A DNA stretch of 64,000 nucleotides, taken from contig JACPYL010000010.1 in the NCBI GenBank assembly GCA_016196065.1, positions 372,001 to 436,000 on the forward strand, written 5' to 3'. Made by a program: the position numbers and the translations under genes. Under the pieces are notes generated by a model. The model worked only from the letters and a program-made list of their open reading frames with translations, was not told the DNA's origin and made no database searches. Shown here one piece after another: positions 24,555-32,838 of this stretch (position 1 is its first letter; each line of letters opens with the position of its first letter). This stretch comes from Acidobacteriota bacterium. Its GTDB lineage: Bacteria; Acidobacteriota; Terriglobia; Terriglobales; Acidobacteriaceae.

Positions 24555-25802
24555 CTAACTCACTCTTCGGAGCACCAGCGCCGAATTCTTGGAACCAAAT
24601 CCCACGCAATTACAAACAGCGTGATTGATGTCGGCTTTGCGTCCCACGTCGGGAACGTAGTCCAAGTCGCAGGCGGGGTCGGGCTGTTCGAGATTGATGG
24701 TGGGAGGGATCCGATTGTGCTTCATGGCAATCAGCGTGGCTGCAACTCCAGCCGCGCCGGAAGCGCCTTGCGGATGGCCAATCTGCGACTTCAATGCTGA
24801 TGTTGGAATCTTCTTTGCGCGATCACCGAGGGCCAGCTTCACGGCGCGAGTCTCCACGCGATCGTTGAGTTCGGTCGAAGTTCCGTGCAGATTTACGTAA
24901 TCGACTTGTTCCGGTGCGGCTCCCGCGTCTTCAAGCGCGAGGGTGATAGCGCGGGCTGGTTCTTCGCCGTCTTCCCCGAGTCGCACGCGATGCAACGCTT
25001 CGCAGGTGGATCCATATCCTGCCAGTTCGGCGTAAATATGTGCTCCCCGTGCGCGCGCACGTTCATATTCCTCGAGGACAAACATCCAGGAACCCTCGGC
25101 GAGCACGAAGCCGCTGCGGTCGGCCGAAAAAGGACGCGATGCGCGTTCGGGCGCGTCATTCCACAGCGGAGTCAGCGCGCGCAGAAGCGTGTAGGCCTTC
25201 ACAGTGGCAGGGCTGAGCGGAGTATCGACACCTCCCGCCAGCATCAGGGGAAGATTGCCCATCCGGATTTGGTCGAGCGAGTAGCCGAGTGCGTCAGTGG
25301 ATGAAGTGCAGTTAGTCGTGACTACGTGGCTGGGTCCGCGAAATCCGAAGCGCATCGAAATTTCGCTGGAAAGCGTCCCCATGGTGCCGGACGGAATGCA
25401 GAACACGCTTGCCTGCTTGACGTGTCCCGTGTGCCATAAACGATATTGTTCTTCAGTGAATTCCTGCGCTCCGCCGCCCGTGCCGAGGATCACGCCAATC
25501 TCGCGCTTCTCGTCTTGCGACATATTCTTTGGATCGAGTCCAGCATCTGCGATTGCTTCCGCGGATGCCGCGACCGCGAGCGGCACGGATCGTGAAACGT
25601 GTTTGCGCTCGCGCGCATCCACATAGGCGAGTTCGTCGAAGCCTTGAATTTCGCCGGCCGCATGCACGGGCAAGAACGACGGATCGAAACGCGTGATTTT
25701 CTTTACGCCGGACGTTCCGGCAAGAATGGCGCGGCAGAAGGCTGGCTTGCCGATGCCGTTGGGAGAAACAACTCCCATTCCAGTGATGACTACGCGTTTC
25801 AT
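24555..25802 (-). CDS. fabF: Beta-ketoacyl-ACP synthase II type
   Basis: 415 residues from ATG 25802 (MKRVVITGMGVVSPNG, the usual KAS start; the upstream 18 codons of open frame are not conserved). Catalytic triad C165 (TTNCTSSTD), H306 (NLHGTST) and H343 (GHPQGASGA) is intact. It condenses malonyl-ACP with acyl-ACP in fatty acid or polyketide synthesis. No acyl carrier protein or other fab gene is adjacent, so a specialised pathway instead of housekeeping FabF cannot be excluded. It is divergent from hemW with an 85-bp gap. Confidence 0.85.
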   Translation of the reverse strand: MKRVVITGMGVVSPNGIGKPAFCRAILAGTSGVKKITRFDPSFLPVHAAGEIQGFDELAYVDARERKHVSRSVPLAVAASAEAIADAGLDPKNMSQDEKREIGVILGTGGGAQEFTEEQYRLWHTGHVKQASVFCIPSGTMGTLSSEISMRFGFRGPSHVVTTNCTSSTDALGYSLDQIRMGNLPLMLAGGVDTPLSPATVKAYTLLRALTPLWNDAPERASRPFSADRSGFVLAEGSWMFVLEEYERARARGAHIYAELAGYGSTCEALHRVRLGEDGEEPARAITLALEDAGAAPEQVDYVNLHGTSTELNDRVETRAVKLALGDRAKKIPTSALKSQIGHPQGASGAAGVAATLIAMKHNRIPPTINLEQPDPACDLDYVPDVGRKADINHAVCNCVGFGSKNSALVLRRVS

Positions 25803-25887
25803 GGTCGTTATAAGGTACCTCAACGGGTCCGAGGAGTTGTCAACGAGAGCAGACAAAGTTCCGCGGTCCCATAGAATACAGAAGACG

Positions 25888-27096
25888 ATGACTTTGGGCC
25901 TCTATCTGTCGGTGCCGTTCTGCCGCACCAAGTGCAGCTACTGCAACTTCGCGTCCGATGTCTTCTCTAAAGGCGCGTACGAAAGCTACGTGGCGCGCCT
26001 GCTCGAAGACATCACGGCCGCACGACGCCTCGCTTCTGAGCTTGGATGCACGCTGCCGGAAACGGTTGACTCGATTTATCTGGGCGGGGGCACGCCCTCG
26101 ATTCTCTCTGGGGACCAATTACAGCGAATCTTCACGGCGTTGCGAGAGCAATTCACTGTGGATCCTGCAGCTGAAATTACGGTGGAATGTGCTCCGGGAA
26201 CGCTGAGTCCGTCGTTGATCGAAACCCTACTCGCGTGCGGAGTGAATCGCGTCAGCCTGGGAGTGCAATCCTTCGTGGACAAGGAAGCGCAATCGGTCGG
26301 CCGTCTTCACACACGCGCTATTGTTTTGGAGGAAATCGCTCGTCTCCGAGCAGCCGGACTCCACAACATCAACGTCGACCTGATTGCCGGGCTGCCTCAT
26401 CAGACTGCCGAGAGTTGGACTCTCTCTCTCAACGAAGCAATCGCCACCGGAGTTCCGCACACGAGCGTCTACATGCTCGAGGTGGATGAAGATTCTCGAC
26501 TGGGACGGGAACTGATTGCCGGCGGCACGCGCTATCACGCCCACTTCGTGCCGGATGACGAAGCGACTTCCGATTTCTATCTGCAGGCTTGCCAGACGCT
26601 GAACGCGGCCGGGATCGCGCAATACGAGATTTCAAATTTCGCGCGTACCGGATTTGAATCGCGCCACAACCTGAAATATTGGACACGCCAGCCCTACCTA
26701 GGATTCGGCGTCGACGCGCACTCGATGTTGGCGACTGATCGTGCCACGGGCACGCGGGCAGTTCGCTTCTCCGTACCCGACTCGCTCGACGCTTACATGA
26801 ATCGCGGGCCGCGCCCGGTTACTCCAGTCTCGGAGCGGGCAGCGCTCGAAGAATGCTTCTTCCTCGGCCTGCGCCTGAATCAGGGAATCGATCTTGGGAA
26901 ACTGCGTGCTCAATTTGGCGAAAATAGACTTGCAGATGGCGAGAAGGCGATTGAAGAATGCGTCCGCGAAGGATTGCTGGAACCTCAAGGAACGAGAATC
27001 TGCCTGACGAGCCGAGGGCGCCTGCTCTCAAACGAAGTGTTCGAAAGATTTCTGACGGAGGAATCGACCGTCGGACCTGCGTCCGCGGTGGTTTAG
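25888..27096 (+). CDS. hemW: HemW-type radical SAM haem chaperone
   Basis: 402 residues from ATG 25888 (MTLGLYLSVPFCRTKCSYCNF). The cluster motif CxxxCxxC is followed by Asn-Phe, not by the fourth Cys of HemN, so it belongs to HemW rather than coproporphyrinogen dehydrogenase. Other features: SIYLGGGTPSIL, NVDLIAGLPHQT and, near the end, a HemN C-terminal domain. HemW binds haem and passes it to respiratory proteins. The longer open frame to 25693 overlaps the fabF-like gene and is rejected. It ends 4 nt inside the convergent PilZ gene. Confidence 0.9.
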   Translation: MTLGLYLSVPFCRTKCSYCNFASDVFSKGAYESYVARLLEDITAARRLASELGCTLPETVDSIYLGGGTPSILSGDQLQRIFTALREQFTVDPAAEITVECAPGTLSPSLIETLLACGVNRVSLGVQSFVDKEAQSVGRLHTRAIVLEEIARLRAAGLHNINVDLIAGLPHQTAESWTLSLNEAIATGVPHTSVYMLEVDEDSRLGRELIAGGTRYHAHFVPDDEATSDFYLQACQTLNAAGIAQYEISNFARTGFESRHNLKYWTRQPYLGFGVDAHSMLATDRATGTRAVRFSVPDSLDAYMNRGPRPVTPVSERAALEECFFLGLRLNQGIDLGKLRAQFGENRLADGEKAIEECVREGLLEPQGTRICLTSRGRLLSNEVFERFLTEESTVGPASAVV

Positions 27097-27404
27097 CCAG
27101 CTCCTGCCATGGCGAGCGTCTTCGGCATTCCAACTCCAAATATGGGGTTCTCGCACGGCAATGATTGAATGCCAATTTCTCCCGGTCTCGACCAGACCAC
27201 GCGAAATTGCGCCCGCCGGGCTTCGTGCTGCACGTCGAGAACTTCACCCGGATTCAGTTTGGAATGGACATCGAGAAGGACGGCGCCGGATTCGCTCACA
27301 CCGGTAGCCCTGACTAGTTCGGCAAAAGGGCGCGCGTTCCGATCGACGCCCCAGATCTGTACCGATAACTCCATGTCCAGCCTGTATTCCTTGCGGCGGT
27401 CCAT
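27093..27404 (-). CDS. PilZ-domain protein
   Basis: 103 residues. MDRRKEYRLDMELSVQIWG carries the R4-xxx-R8 part of the PilZ c-di-GMP motif. The second part, normally [DN]xSxxG, reads GVSESG, so the first polar residue is lost and binding may be altered. The single-domain layout suggests an adaptor or remnant. ATG with GAAGG upstream. It overlaps the hemW 3' end by 4 nt tail to tail. Confidence 0.75.
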   Translation of the reverse strand: MDRRKEYRLDMELSVQIWGVDRNARPFAELVRATGVSESGAVLLDVHSKLNPGEVLDVQHEARRAQFRVVWSRPGEIGIQSLPCENPIFGVGMPKTLAMAGAG

Positions 27405-27473
27405 GCCAGCCTTCCCGATGCGTAGCGATCATAGCGAGGAAGGTGGGGCGTGGAAACGTCACGCCGGTCACCG

Positions 27474-27487
27474 GGTAACCGGTTACC
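27474..27487. promoter_or_regulatory. Perfect 14-bp palindrome upstream of the PilZ gene
   Basis: GGTAACCGGTTACC is a perfect dyad 70 bp before the PilZ start. The related half-site GGTCACC/GGTGACC lies next to it at about 27466-27472. It could be an operator for a dimeric regulator. It lies in the gap between the FmdB-like and PilZ genes, which otherwise holds only a family A palindrome. Confidence 0.4.
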
Positions 27488-27575
27488 GATGAGACTTGAA
27501 AGACAGGAAAAAGCGCTCTGGGAGCCTGATTTGCCGGGATGGCGAAACCTGGTGCGCGAAGAAAATGCGGCCGTT

Positions 27576-27597
27576 GAGACGCAGCTTGCCGCGTCTC
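27576..27597. repeat. Palindromic repeat family A, copy 6
   Basis: One mismatch to the consensus in the left arm (CGCAGC for CGCGGC), TT loop. It lies 20 bp downstream of the FmdB-like gene on the minus strand, where it could help define the transcript end. Confidence 0.8.
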
Positions 27598-27617
27598 CTG
27601 TGTGCGGAAGTCCTGCC

Positions 27618-27845
27618 CTAGTTGTTGAACGAGCACGAGCCCGGCCCGCGAGGATCGCCGCAAGAACCACAGGGCCCTGCCGACATGGCAGGAGCGCCGC
27701 TTCCCTTGGCGGGGGCGGCAAAAACTGACAGCTGGGTCGCGAGCTTCTTGCTCTGGCATTTTGGACAAGCAGGTTTGTCCTTGCCCATCACCAACGCTTC
27801 AAACTCATGCTTACATTCCTGGCAGATATATTCGAAGATCGGCAT
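27618..27845 (-). CDS. FmdB-family zinc ribbon protein
   Basis: 75 residues from ATG 27845, with GGAG just upstream; a TTG two codons earlier is less likely. MPIFEYICQECKHEFE and CPKCQSKKL give the two CxxC knuckles of the FmdB/CxxC_CXXC_SSSS family. The tail is Gly/Ser-rich with CGSCG, as common in the family. Putative regulatory or metal-handling peptide; no firm function. Confidence 0.88.
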   Translation of the reverse strand: MPIFEYICQECKHEFEALVMGKDKPACPKCQSKKLATQLSVFAAPAKGSGAPAMSAGPCGSCGDPRGPGSCSFNN

Positions 27846-27906
27846 GCGCAACTCCTCGCTGAAGTACCTTACTACTCAAAACCTAATCTCTATTTAAAAT
27901 CAGTAG

Positions 27907-28908
27907 GTGGGGTCTCCGCAATCAACCGGAAAGACAGAGCCGTTCGTGCCGCGACGCTGGTTGCGCGGCGGACACGTTCAAACGGTCGCCAGTTTTCTTC
28001 TGCCTCGCCATTTCAATTTGCCCGCGCCGGAAGAACGGTTCATTGAAGTAGCTCCCGGCATTCAGGTTCTGTGTCACTGTCACTGGCAGGCCGATCGCAC
28101 CAAGCCTCTGACCATCATCATCGTTCACGGCCTGGAAGGATCAAGCGATTCGCAATATGCACTCGGAGTCGCCGAAAAAGCTCTGGCTGCCGGCATGAAC
28201 GTCGTGCGCTACAACCAGCGCAATTGCGGAGGCACGGATGCGATGGCTCCGGTTCTTTACCATTCGGGCTTGTCGGACGACGTCGCGGCCGTAGCACGTG
28301 AATCGATTGAGCGCGATCGTATTTCTCAATTCGCGCTGGTTGGTTTTTCCATGGGCGGGAACCTGGTTCTGAAACTCGCCGGCGAGTGGGGCGGGCGGGG
28401 AGATGCCCCAACTCAATTCCGTGCCGTGGCCGCGTGTTGTCCTTCGATGGATCTGGCTGCGTCGGCAGATGCGTTGCACGAACCTGCAAACCGGCTCTAC
28501 GAAAAATACTTTCTCTTCAACCTGAAACGCCGGATGATCCGCAAAGCGAAACTATTTCCCGGTCACTTCGATGTCGGGCGTATGCACGGCATGCGCAGTC
28601 TCAGGGACTTCGATCATCAGATCACGTCGTACTACTGCGGCTTCAACGGTGCAGACGATTACTATGCAAGAGCTTCTGCATCGAATGTGGTTGGAAAAAT
28701 CACGGCGCCGGCGTTAATCCTGCACGCTGCGAATGATCCTTTCATTCGCATCTTGCCGGAGACGCGGCAGAAGATCGCACATAACCCGCACATCAAGTTC
28801 ATCGAGACCGAAGATGGCGGCCACTGTGCCTTCATTGGAACCCGGAACGGTGCTGGTGATGGTTTCTGGGCCGAGACACAAATCGTGAATTTCCTGCGTG
28901 GAATCTGA
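27907..28908 (+). CDS. YheT-like alpha/beta hydrolase
   Basis: 333 residues from GTG 27907. The family opening RRWLRGGHVQTV is present. IIIVHGLEGSSDSQY carries the oxyanion region, GFSMGGN the nucleophile Ser, AANDPFI the acid and EDGGHCAF the His. This is the YheT/ABHD1-3 group of esterases with unknown natural substrates. Its stop overlaps the ATG of the next gene by one base (TGATG), so the two form an operon. Confidence 0.9.
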   Translation: MGSPQSTGKTEPFVPRRWLRGGHVQTVASFLLPRHFNLPAPEERFIEVAPGIQVLCHCHWQADRTKPLTIIIVHGLEGSSDSQYALGVAEKALAAGMNVVRYNQRNCGGTDAMAPVLYHSGLSDDVAAVARESIERDRISQFALVGFSMGGNLVLKLAGEWGGRGDAPTQFRAVAACCPSMDLAASADALHEPANRLYEKYFLFNLKRRMIRKAKLFPGHFDVGRMHGMRSLRDFDHQITSYYCGFNGADDYYARASASNVVGKITAPALILHAANDPFIRILPETRQKIAHNPHIKFIETEDGGHCAFIGTRNGAGDGFWAETQIVNFLRGI

Positions 28909-29483
28909 TGGACGCCGATTTCTCCATCGAACTGGGGCGCGAAGATCCAGTGCTGGATTTTCCTTGGAAGGATCCGGAGGGAAGACTTGTCTATACCGAC
29001 GTGAAGCGCCATCCGGAATTGCTGACGCGCATCGAGGAGGCGAATCATTTTCCGGAGCTCGGCGATTTCCTGCGTGTCGTCAATTTGCCAACCAGCATGT
29101 TTGAAAGCGCGAAGTGCGATGCCTGGTCGACGGAGGAGTTAAGTCCAGAGGAAGACGTCTTCGGAGCCTTGTGCAAGTTCGCCAGTTATGTCGACCTGGT
29201 ATTTGTGCGCGTCGATCAACGCGATTCCCTGGAGCTTCACGAACTCTTTGCGAGACGCTTCGTCGAATTGCTCCGGCGGACTCCGGAGATTGCTTCGTCG
29301 GCGGAACTCTGCGTCCGACGGGCCTTCTACGAGGACGGAGGAAAGGTGTCGGAAGGCTGTTTCTGCACTGTTTATGTCAATGGTTTCGGTGATGACGAGG
29401 CGAGAGCGCGTCTCAATTGGGAGATTGGACTGAAACTAGTCGGCAATGCTGCACTGCAACTGTCGGCGGCGGGGTTGACGTAA
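28908..29483 (+). CDS. Hypothetical protein coupled to the YheT-like hydrolase
   Basis: 191 residues, no domain recognised. Acidic, soluble, no signal peptide. Notable stretches: FPELGDFLRVVNLPTSMFESAKCDAW in the middle (a possible catalytic Cys or structural site) and a beta-rich C-terminus with GCFCTVYVNGFGDDE. Coupled to the upstream hydrolase by a 1-nt overlap, which suggests a joint function that cannot be named. Confidence 0.7.
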   Translation: MDADFSIELGREDPVLDFPWKDPEGRLVYTDVKRHPELLTRIEEANHFPELGDFLRVVNLPTSMFESAKCDAWSTEELSPEEDVFGALCKFASYVDLVFVRVDQRDSLELHELFARRFVELLRRTPEIASSAELCVRRAFYEDGGKVSEGCFCTVYVNGFGDDEARARLNWEIGLKLVGNAALQLSAAGLT

Positions 29484-29532
29484 ATCGTAAGAAGTCATCC
29501 GTCGTCTTCGGATTTTCATCCCCACACTAGGA

Positions 29533-29613
29533 GTTGTCATTCTGAGCAAAGCGAAGAACCTGTTTTTCCATGCGCCCGAGACAGCAGGTCCTTCGCTTCG
29601 CTCAGGATGACAA
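29533..29613. repeat. Long inverted repeat (family C, TCATTCTGAGC type)
   Basis: Left arm 29533-29562 (GTTGTCATTCTGAGCAAAGC...) and right arm 29583-29613 (...CTTCGCTTCGCTCAGGATGACAAG) are inverted copies with a 20-bp loop. This element type is widespread in Acidobacteria and other phyla. The right arm supplies the last codons and stop of the minus-strand gene at 29602. With the convergent stop at 29483 it may act as a two-way terminator. Confidence 0.85.
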
Positions 29614-30723
29614 GCCTTTTTTCGGGCGATGCAGCACCGCTTTCCAGTCAATCCGTGTCCGCAGCATCGACAACGCCAGCATCATGAGAAAAATCACCAG
29701 CATCCCGATGGAAGCCGTCCGAATATCGTTTGATCTTTTCGGCAAGATCGAAACTCGCCCGTAGACGAACTCGATGTGAACCCAGTAAACAAGCAGGGAA
29801 GTTTGACCCAGTTGGATCAACGGACTGAACCCTCGCGCTCCCAGCCCCCAGCGGCACCACGCGTAACTCAGAAACGCAATTATGAGCAGAAGACCTACGC
29901 GCATCAGGAGGAAATTGGGACTGGTATGCCAGTAGTCGTACACCGAGTAGATCTGCACGGGGGAATGGTCGAACCACCATGCGACGGCAATCATGCCGAT
30001 GCCCGCGCTCCCGCAGATCGCGAGAAGCCTGGCTGCATGGTCGCGGCCCCAGTCGCTGAACAGAACGAATCCGGTTGCGAGGCCGGCGAAGGCAAAGGCC
30101 GTCCAAGGAAAAACGGGGAATAGCCAAGGTTGGGGTGCGCCCAGATTGTGCACGCCGTTCACATAGGATTCGATCGGCCACGGAAGCCATGCGGGGCGCC
30201 AGTTCGTCCAGAGCGGAGGCGCCAGCAAAGCAATGAAAGCTGCGGCTGCCACGGCCGTCCCTATCAAACGAGATCGGCGCTGCTCCGGATCGGCAAAATG
30301 AACCGCGACTCCGCAGGCGAGCGCCATCAACATCATGGAAATTCCGATCATGTTGAGGACGTCAACGCGCAGCAAATCCGTCCATGGCGCCCAGCCCCAG
30401 GAAATCAGATATTCCTGCAAGCGGAAGAGAATTCCGAAAGCAAACACTTCGGCACCACGGCGCAACATGATGCGAGTGATCTCTCCCGCAGCGACATTCT
30501 TGCGAACCAGTTTGTCAGCGACGAGTGCGAATGAAATACCCGCAAGGAAGAGAAAGAGCGGAGCCGGAAGCGTCCCACCAAGCTGCGAGTACATCAGAAA
30601 ATCGCCCTCGCGAGCGTCTCCGCCAAGCCAGGAATCGTAACAATGCGTCTGAAACATCAGTAAACAAGCGAGGCCGCGCATCCAATCGATCCATGCGAGG
30701 CGGGAGCCAGGGGGCTTTGGCAC
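29602..30723 (-). CDS. DUF1624/acyltransferase-like membrane protein
   Basis: 373 residues with about ten membrane helices. It begins with GTG (VPKPPGSRLAWIDWMRGLACLLMF); LAWIDWMRGLAxLLMFxxH is the signature of the heparan-alpha-glucosaminide N-acetyltransferase/DUF1624 group. The conserved FLFLAGISFAL also fits. It may transfer acyl groups to a surface glycan; substrate unknown. The last residues KKGLSS and the stop codon come from the inverted repeat at 29533-29613, so the native C-terminus has probably been replaced. Confidence 0.78.
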   Translation of the reverse strand: MPKPPGSRLAWIDWMRGLACLLMFQTHCYDSWLGGDAREGDFLMYSQLGGTLPAPLFLFLAGISFALVADKLVRKNVAAGEITRIMLRRGAEVFAFGILFRLQEYLISWGWAPWTDLLRVDVLNMIGISMMLMALACGVAVHFADPEQRRSRLIGTAVAAAAFIALLAPPLWTNWRPAWLPWPIESYVNGVHNLGAPQPWLFPVFPWTAFAFAGLATGFVLFSDWGRDHAARLLAICGSAGIGMIAVAWWFDHSPVQIYSVYDYWHTSPNFLLMRVGLLLIIAFLSYAWCRWGLGARGFSPLIQLGQTSLLVYWVHIEFVYGRVSILPKRSNDIRTASIGMLVIFLMMLALSMLRTRIDWKAVLHRPKKGLSS

Positions 30724-30836
30724 GCGATTAGTCTAGTGGCAAACGGGCAATCCGGTCAGTTGGGCATCGAAATAGTCGCCGGTGCGCAGGGTGCGTTCGG
30801 AAAATGCGTGCTAGCATTTTCGCAGGCACTCCCGCC

Positions 30837-32813
30837 ATGACGCACTGTCTCACCTTCGGTTCGGCCCTGGCTTCCTTTCTGGCGATCGTTTTTTCTGCCG
30901 CCCCCGTCTGCGCGAAGGATGAACCAAAGTGGCAGGAAGTTCACACGGCGCATTTCAATGTATTGACCGATGCCGGCGAGAAACGTGGCCGTGAAGTGGC
31001 GCTGCGCATGGAACAGATGCGCTCTCTCTTTGGACAATTGTTGATGCGGGACAAATTGAAAATGCCGCTGCCCATTACTGTGGTGGCTTTGAAGAGCGAC
31101 AAGTATTTTGGGCTGGTCGCTCCCACGAAACAAAATATGGCGAAGGGCTTTTACGTGCCTGGGAGCGATCAGGTTTACATCGTATTGAATCTTTTCGAGC
31201 CCGATCCATGGCGGGCGATTGCGCATCCCCTGGCGCACTACCTGATGAATTACAACTACCCGCCGGCGCAAGGATGGTTCGACGAGGGGTTCGCGGAATA
31301 TTTTGGTTCACTCAGAATCGACAACAAGGGCGTGGACATAGGCGGCGATCCCGAAATGACGTCCGAATGGTATGAAGACGCTTTCGAGAATCTGACGCGC
31401 AATCCCAATACACCACAGTCCCTCACCCAACTCGTCAGTTCGCCCGTGTGGCTGAGCATGGTCGATCTCTTCGCCATGAAGCATGATGGATCGGGCGCGC
31501 GAGAGGGAACTCACCACACCCTCTACTACGCGCAGGCGTGGATGACGGTCCACTACCTGATCAACAAGAACAAGCTGCCGGAAACCGGCGTGTATTTTGA
31601 TCTCGTTTTGAATCAGAAAGTGCCCGTAGACAAGGCGATCGTACAGGCTTTTGATCTGACTCCTGCGACGCTAGAGGAAGCTGTCAAGGCGCATTTTCGT
31701 TCTCTGAGCAATTTGGGTGTCGCGCTGGATCGCTCGAAGCAGCCGAACGTTGAAACGTCCAATGCCGATGTGTCGCAGCCCCTTCATATGCCGGCCCCGT
31801 TTGGCGAAGATGAGATTGGAATGACCGTCGGTGAAGTCACTGACGTCGAGGCGCGCGCGGTGATCGGAGACGTAATGGCTCGGATTCCAGAGCGCCGTGA
31901 TCAGGCATTGCAGGAATTGCAGCAACTCACGGACGATCCGAAAGACAATGAAACCGCTCGCCGGGCGATCGCGTGGGATCACATTTCACAAAAGAAATTC
32001 GATCAGGCCGTGGACGAACTCGACCGGGCGACAGCACTCAATCCGCGCGACCCATGGACCTGGTACTACCGCGCCGTTCTAAAGTATCGCCAGGCGGAAG
32101 AAACACATCGTGAAATGCAGGGTCTCGCCAACATGATGCAGGACCTGCGCGCGGTTCTGGACTGGTATCCGGAGTTCGCCGAAGCCTACAACATGCTGGG
32201 TATGGCGAGAGTGGAAGGTGGGGGTATTAATTCCGCGCTGGAGGCGCAACGATTGGCGGTTTCGCTTTCGCCTCGTAATCTTGAATATCAATTCAATCTG
32301 GGTCAGATCTACGTGGCGGCAAAAAAATGGGATCCCGCCCGAGACCTTTTCACGAGGCTAAAGACCTCGGGAGATCCGCGCGTGGCGACAGCCGCGAAAC
32401 GTCAACTTGATGATTTAGCGTCTCTGCAGAAATATGGAATTCGTCCGCAACGTGCCGGCGAGACTCGGACGCCGGATGGAGCCGCCAGCACCCCTGCCGC
32501 CGTGAGTAGTTCCGGCAGTGATGACGACGATGACGCACCTCCGAAACCAGCTCCTCCCAAGCCCGGTACGACGGGACCGGTACAGCACATGAAAGGCAAA
32601 TTGGTCGCGAGCGACTGCTCAAAACCTCCCGACGCGGTGATTACATTTCTGGTCGGAATGAAGACGTACAAGATGCATACCTCCGACTACAAGACCATGC
32701 TGGTAATTGGCGAAGATCAGTTCTCGTGTGATTGGCGAAACCGCATTGCATCCGTGAACTACCGCGCAGTGGGCACGAACGGTGGGGAACTGGTCTCGGT
32801 GGAAGTGCAATAG
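30837..32813 (+). CDS. Secreted TPR protein with a degenerate peptidase-MA-like domain
   Basis: 658 residues from ATG 30837 (signal peptide to about residue 26; an ATG at 30804 is possible). The N-terminal domain resembles the peptidase MA/DUF1570 type: AHYLMNYNYPPAQGWFDEGFAEYFG is the usual second half. The zinc motif reads H130-P-L-A-H134 instead of HExxH, so the catalytic Glu is Pro, while E150 in FDEG is kept. Residues about 330-560 carry TPR-like helices (FDQAVDELDRATALNPRDPW, INSALEAQRLAVSLSPRN). The last 90 residues form a small beta domain (MKGKLVASDCSKPPDAVITF). Probably a binding protein rather than a protease. Confidence 0.8.
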   Translation: MTHCLTFGSALASFLAIVFSAAPVCAKDEPKWQEVHTAHFNVLTDAGEKRGREVALRMEQMRSLFGQLLMRDKLKMPLPITVVALKSDKYFGLVAPTKQNMAKGFYVPGSDQVYIVLNLFEPDPWRAIAHPLAHYLMNYNYPPAQGWFDEGFAEYFGSLRIDNKGVDIGGDPEMTSEWYEDAFENLTRNPNTPQSLTQLVSSPVWLSMVDLFAMKHDGSGAREGTHHTLYYAQAWMTVHYLINKNKLPETGVYFDLVLNQKVPVDKAIVQAFDLTPATLEEAVKAHFRSLSNLGVALDRSKQPNVETSNADVSQPLHMPAPFGEDEIGMTVGEVTDVEARAVIGDVMARIPERRDQALQELQQLTDDPKDNETARRAIAWDHISQKKFDQAVDELDRATALNPRDPWTWYYRAVLKYRQAEETHREMQGLANMMQDLRAVLDWYPEFAEAYNMLGMARVEGGGINSALEAQRLAVSLSPRNLEYQFNLGQIYVAAKKWDPARDLFTRLKTSGDPRVATAAKRQLDDLASLQKYGIRPQRAGETRTPDGAASTPAAVSSSGSDDDDDAPPKPAPPKPGTTGPVQHMKGKLVASDCSKPPDAVITFLVGMKTYKMHTSDYKTMLVIGEDQFSCDWRNRIASVNYRAVGTNGGELVSVEVQ

Positions 32814-32838
32814 AGTTTGATCCGGATGTCCGGCGCCT

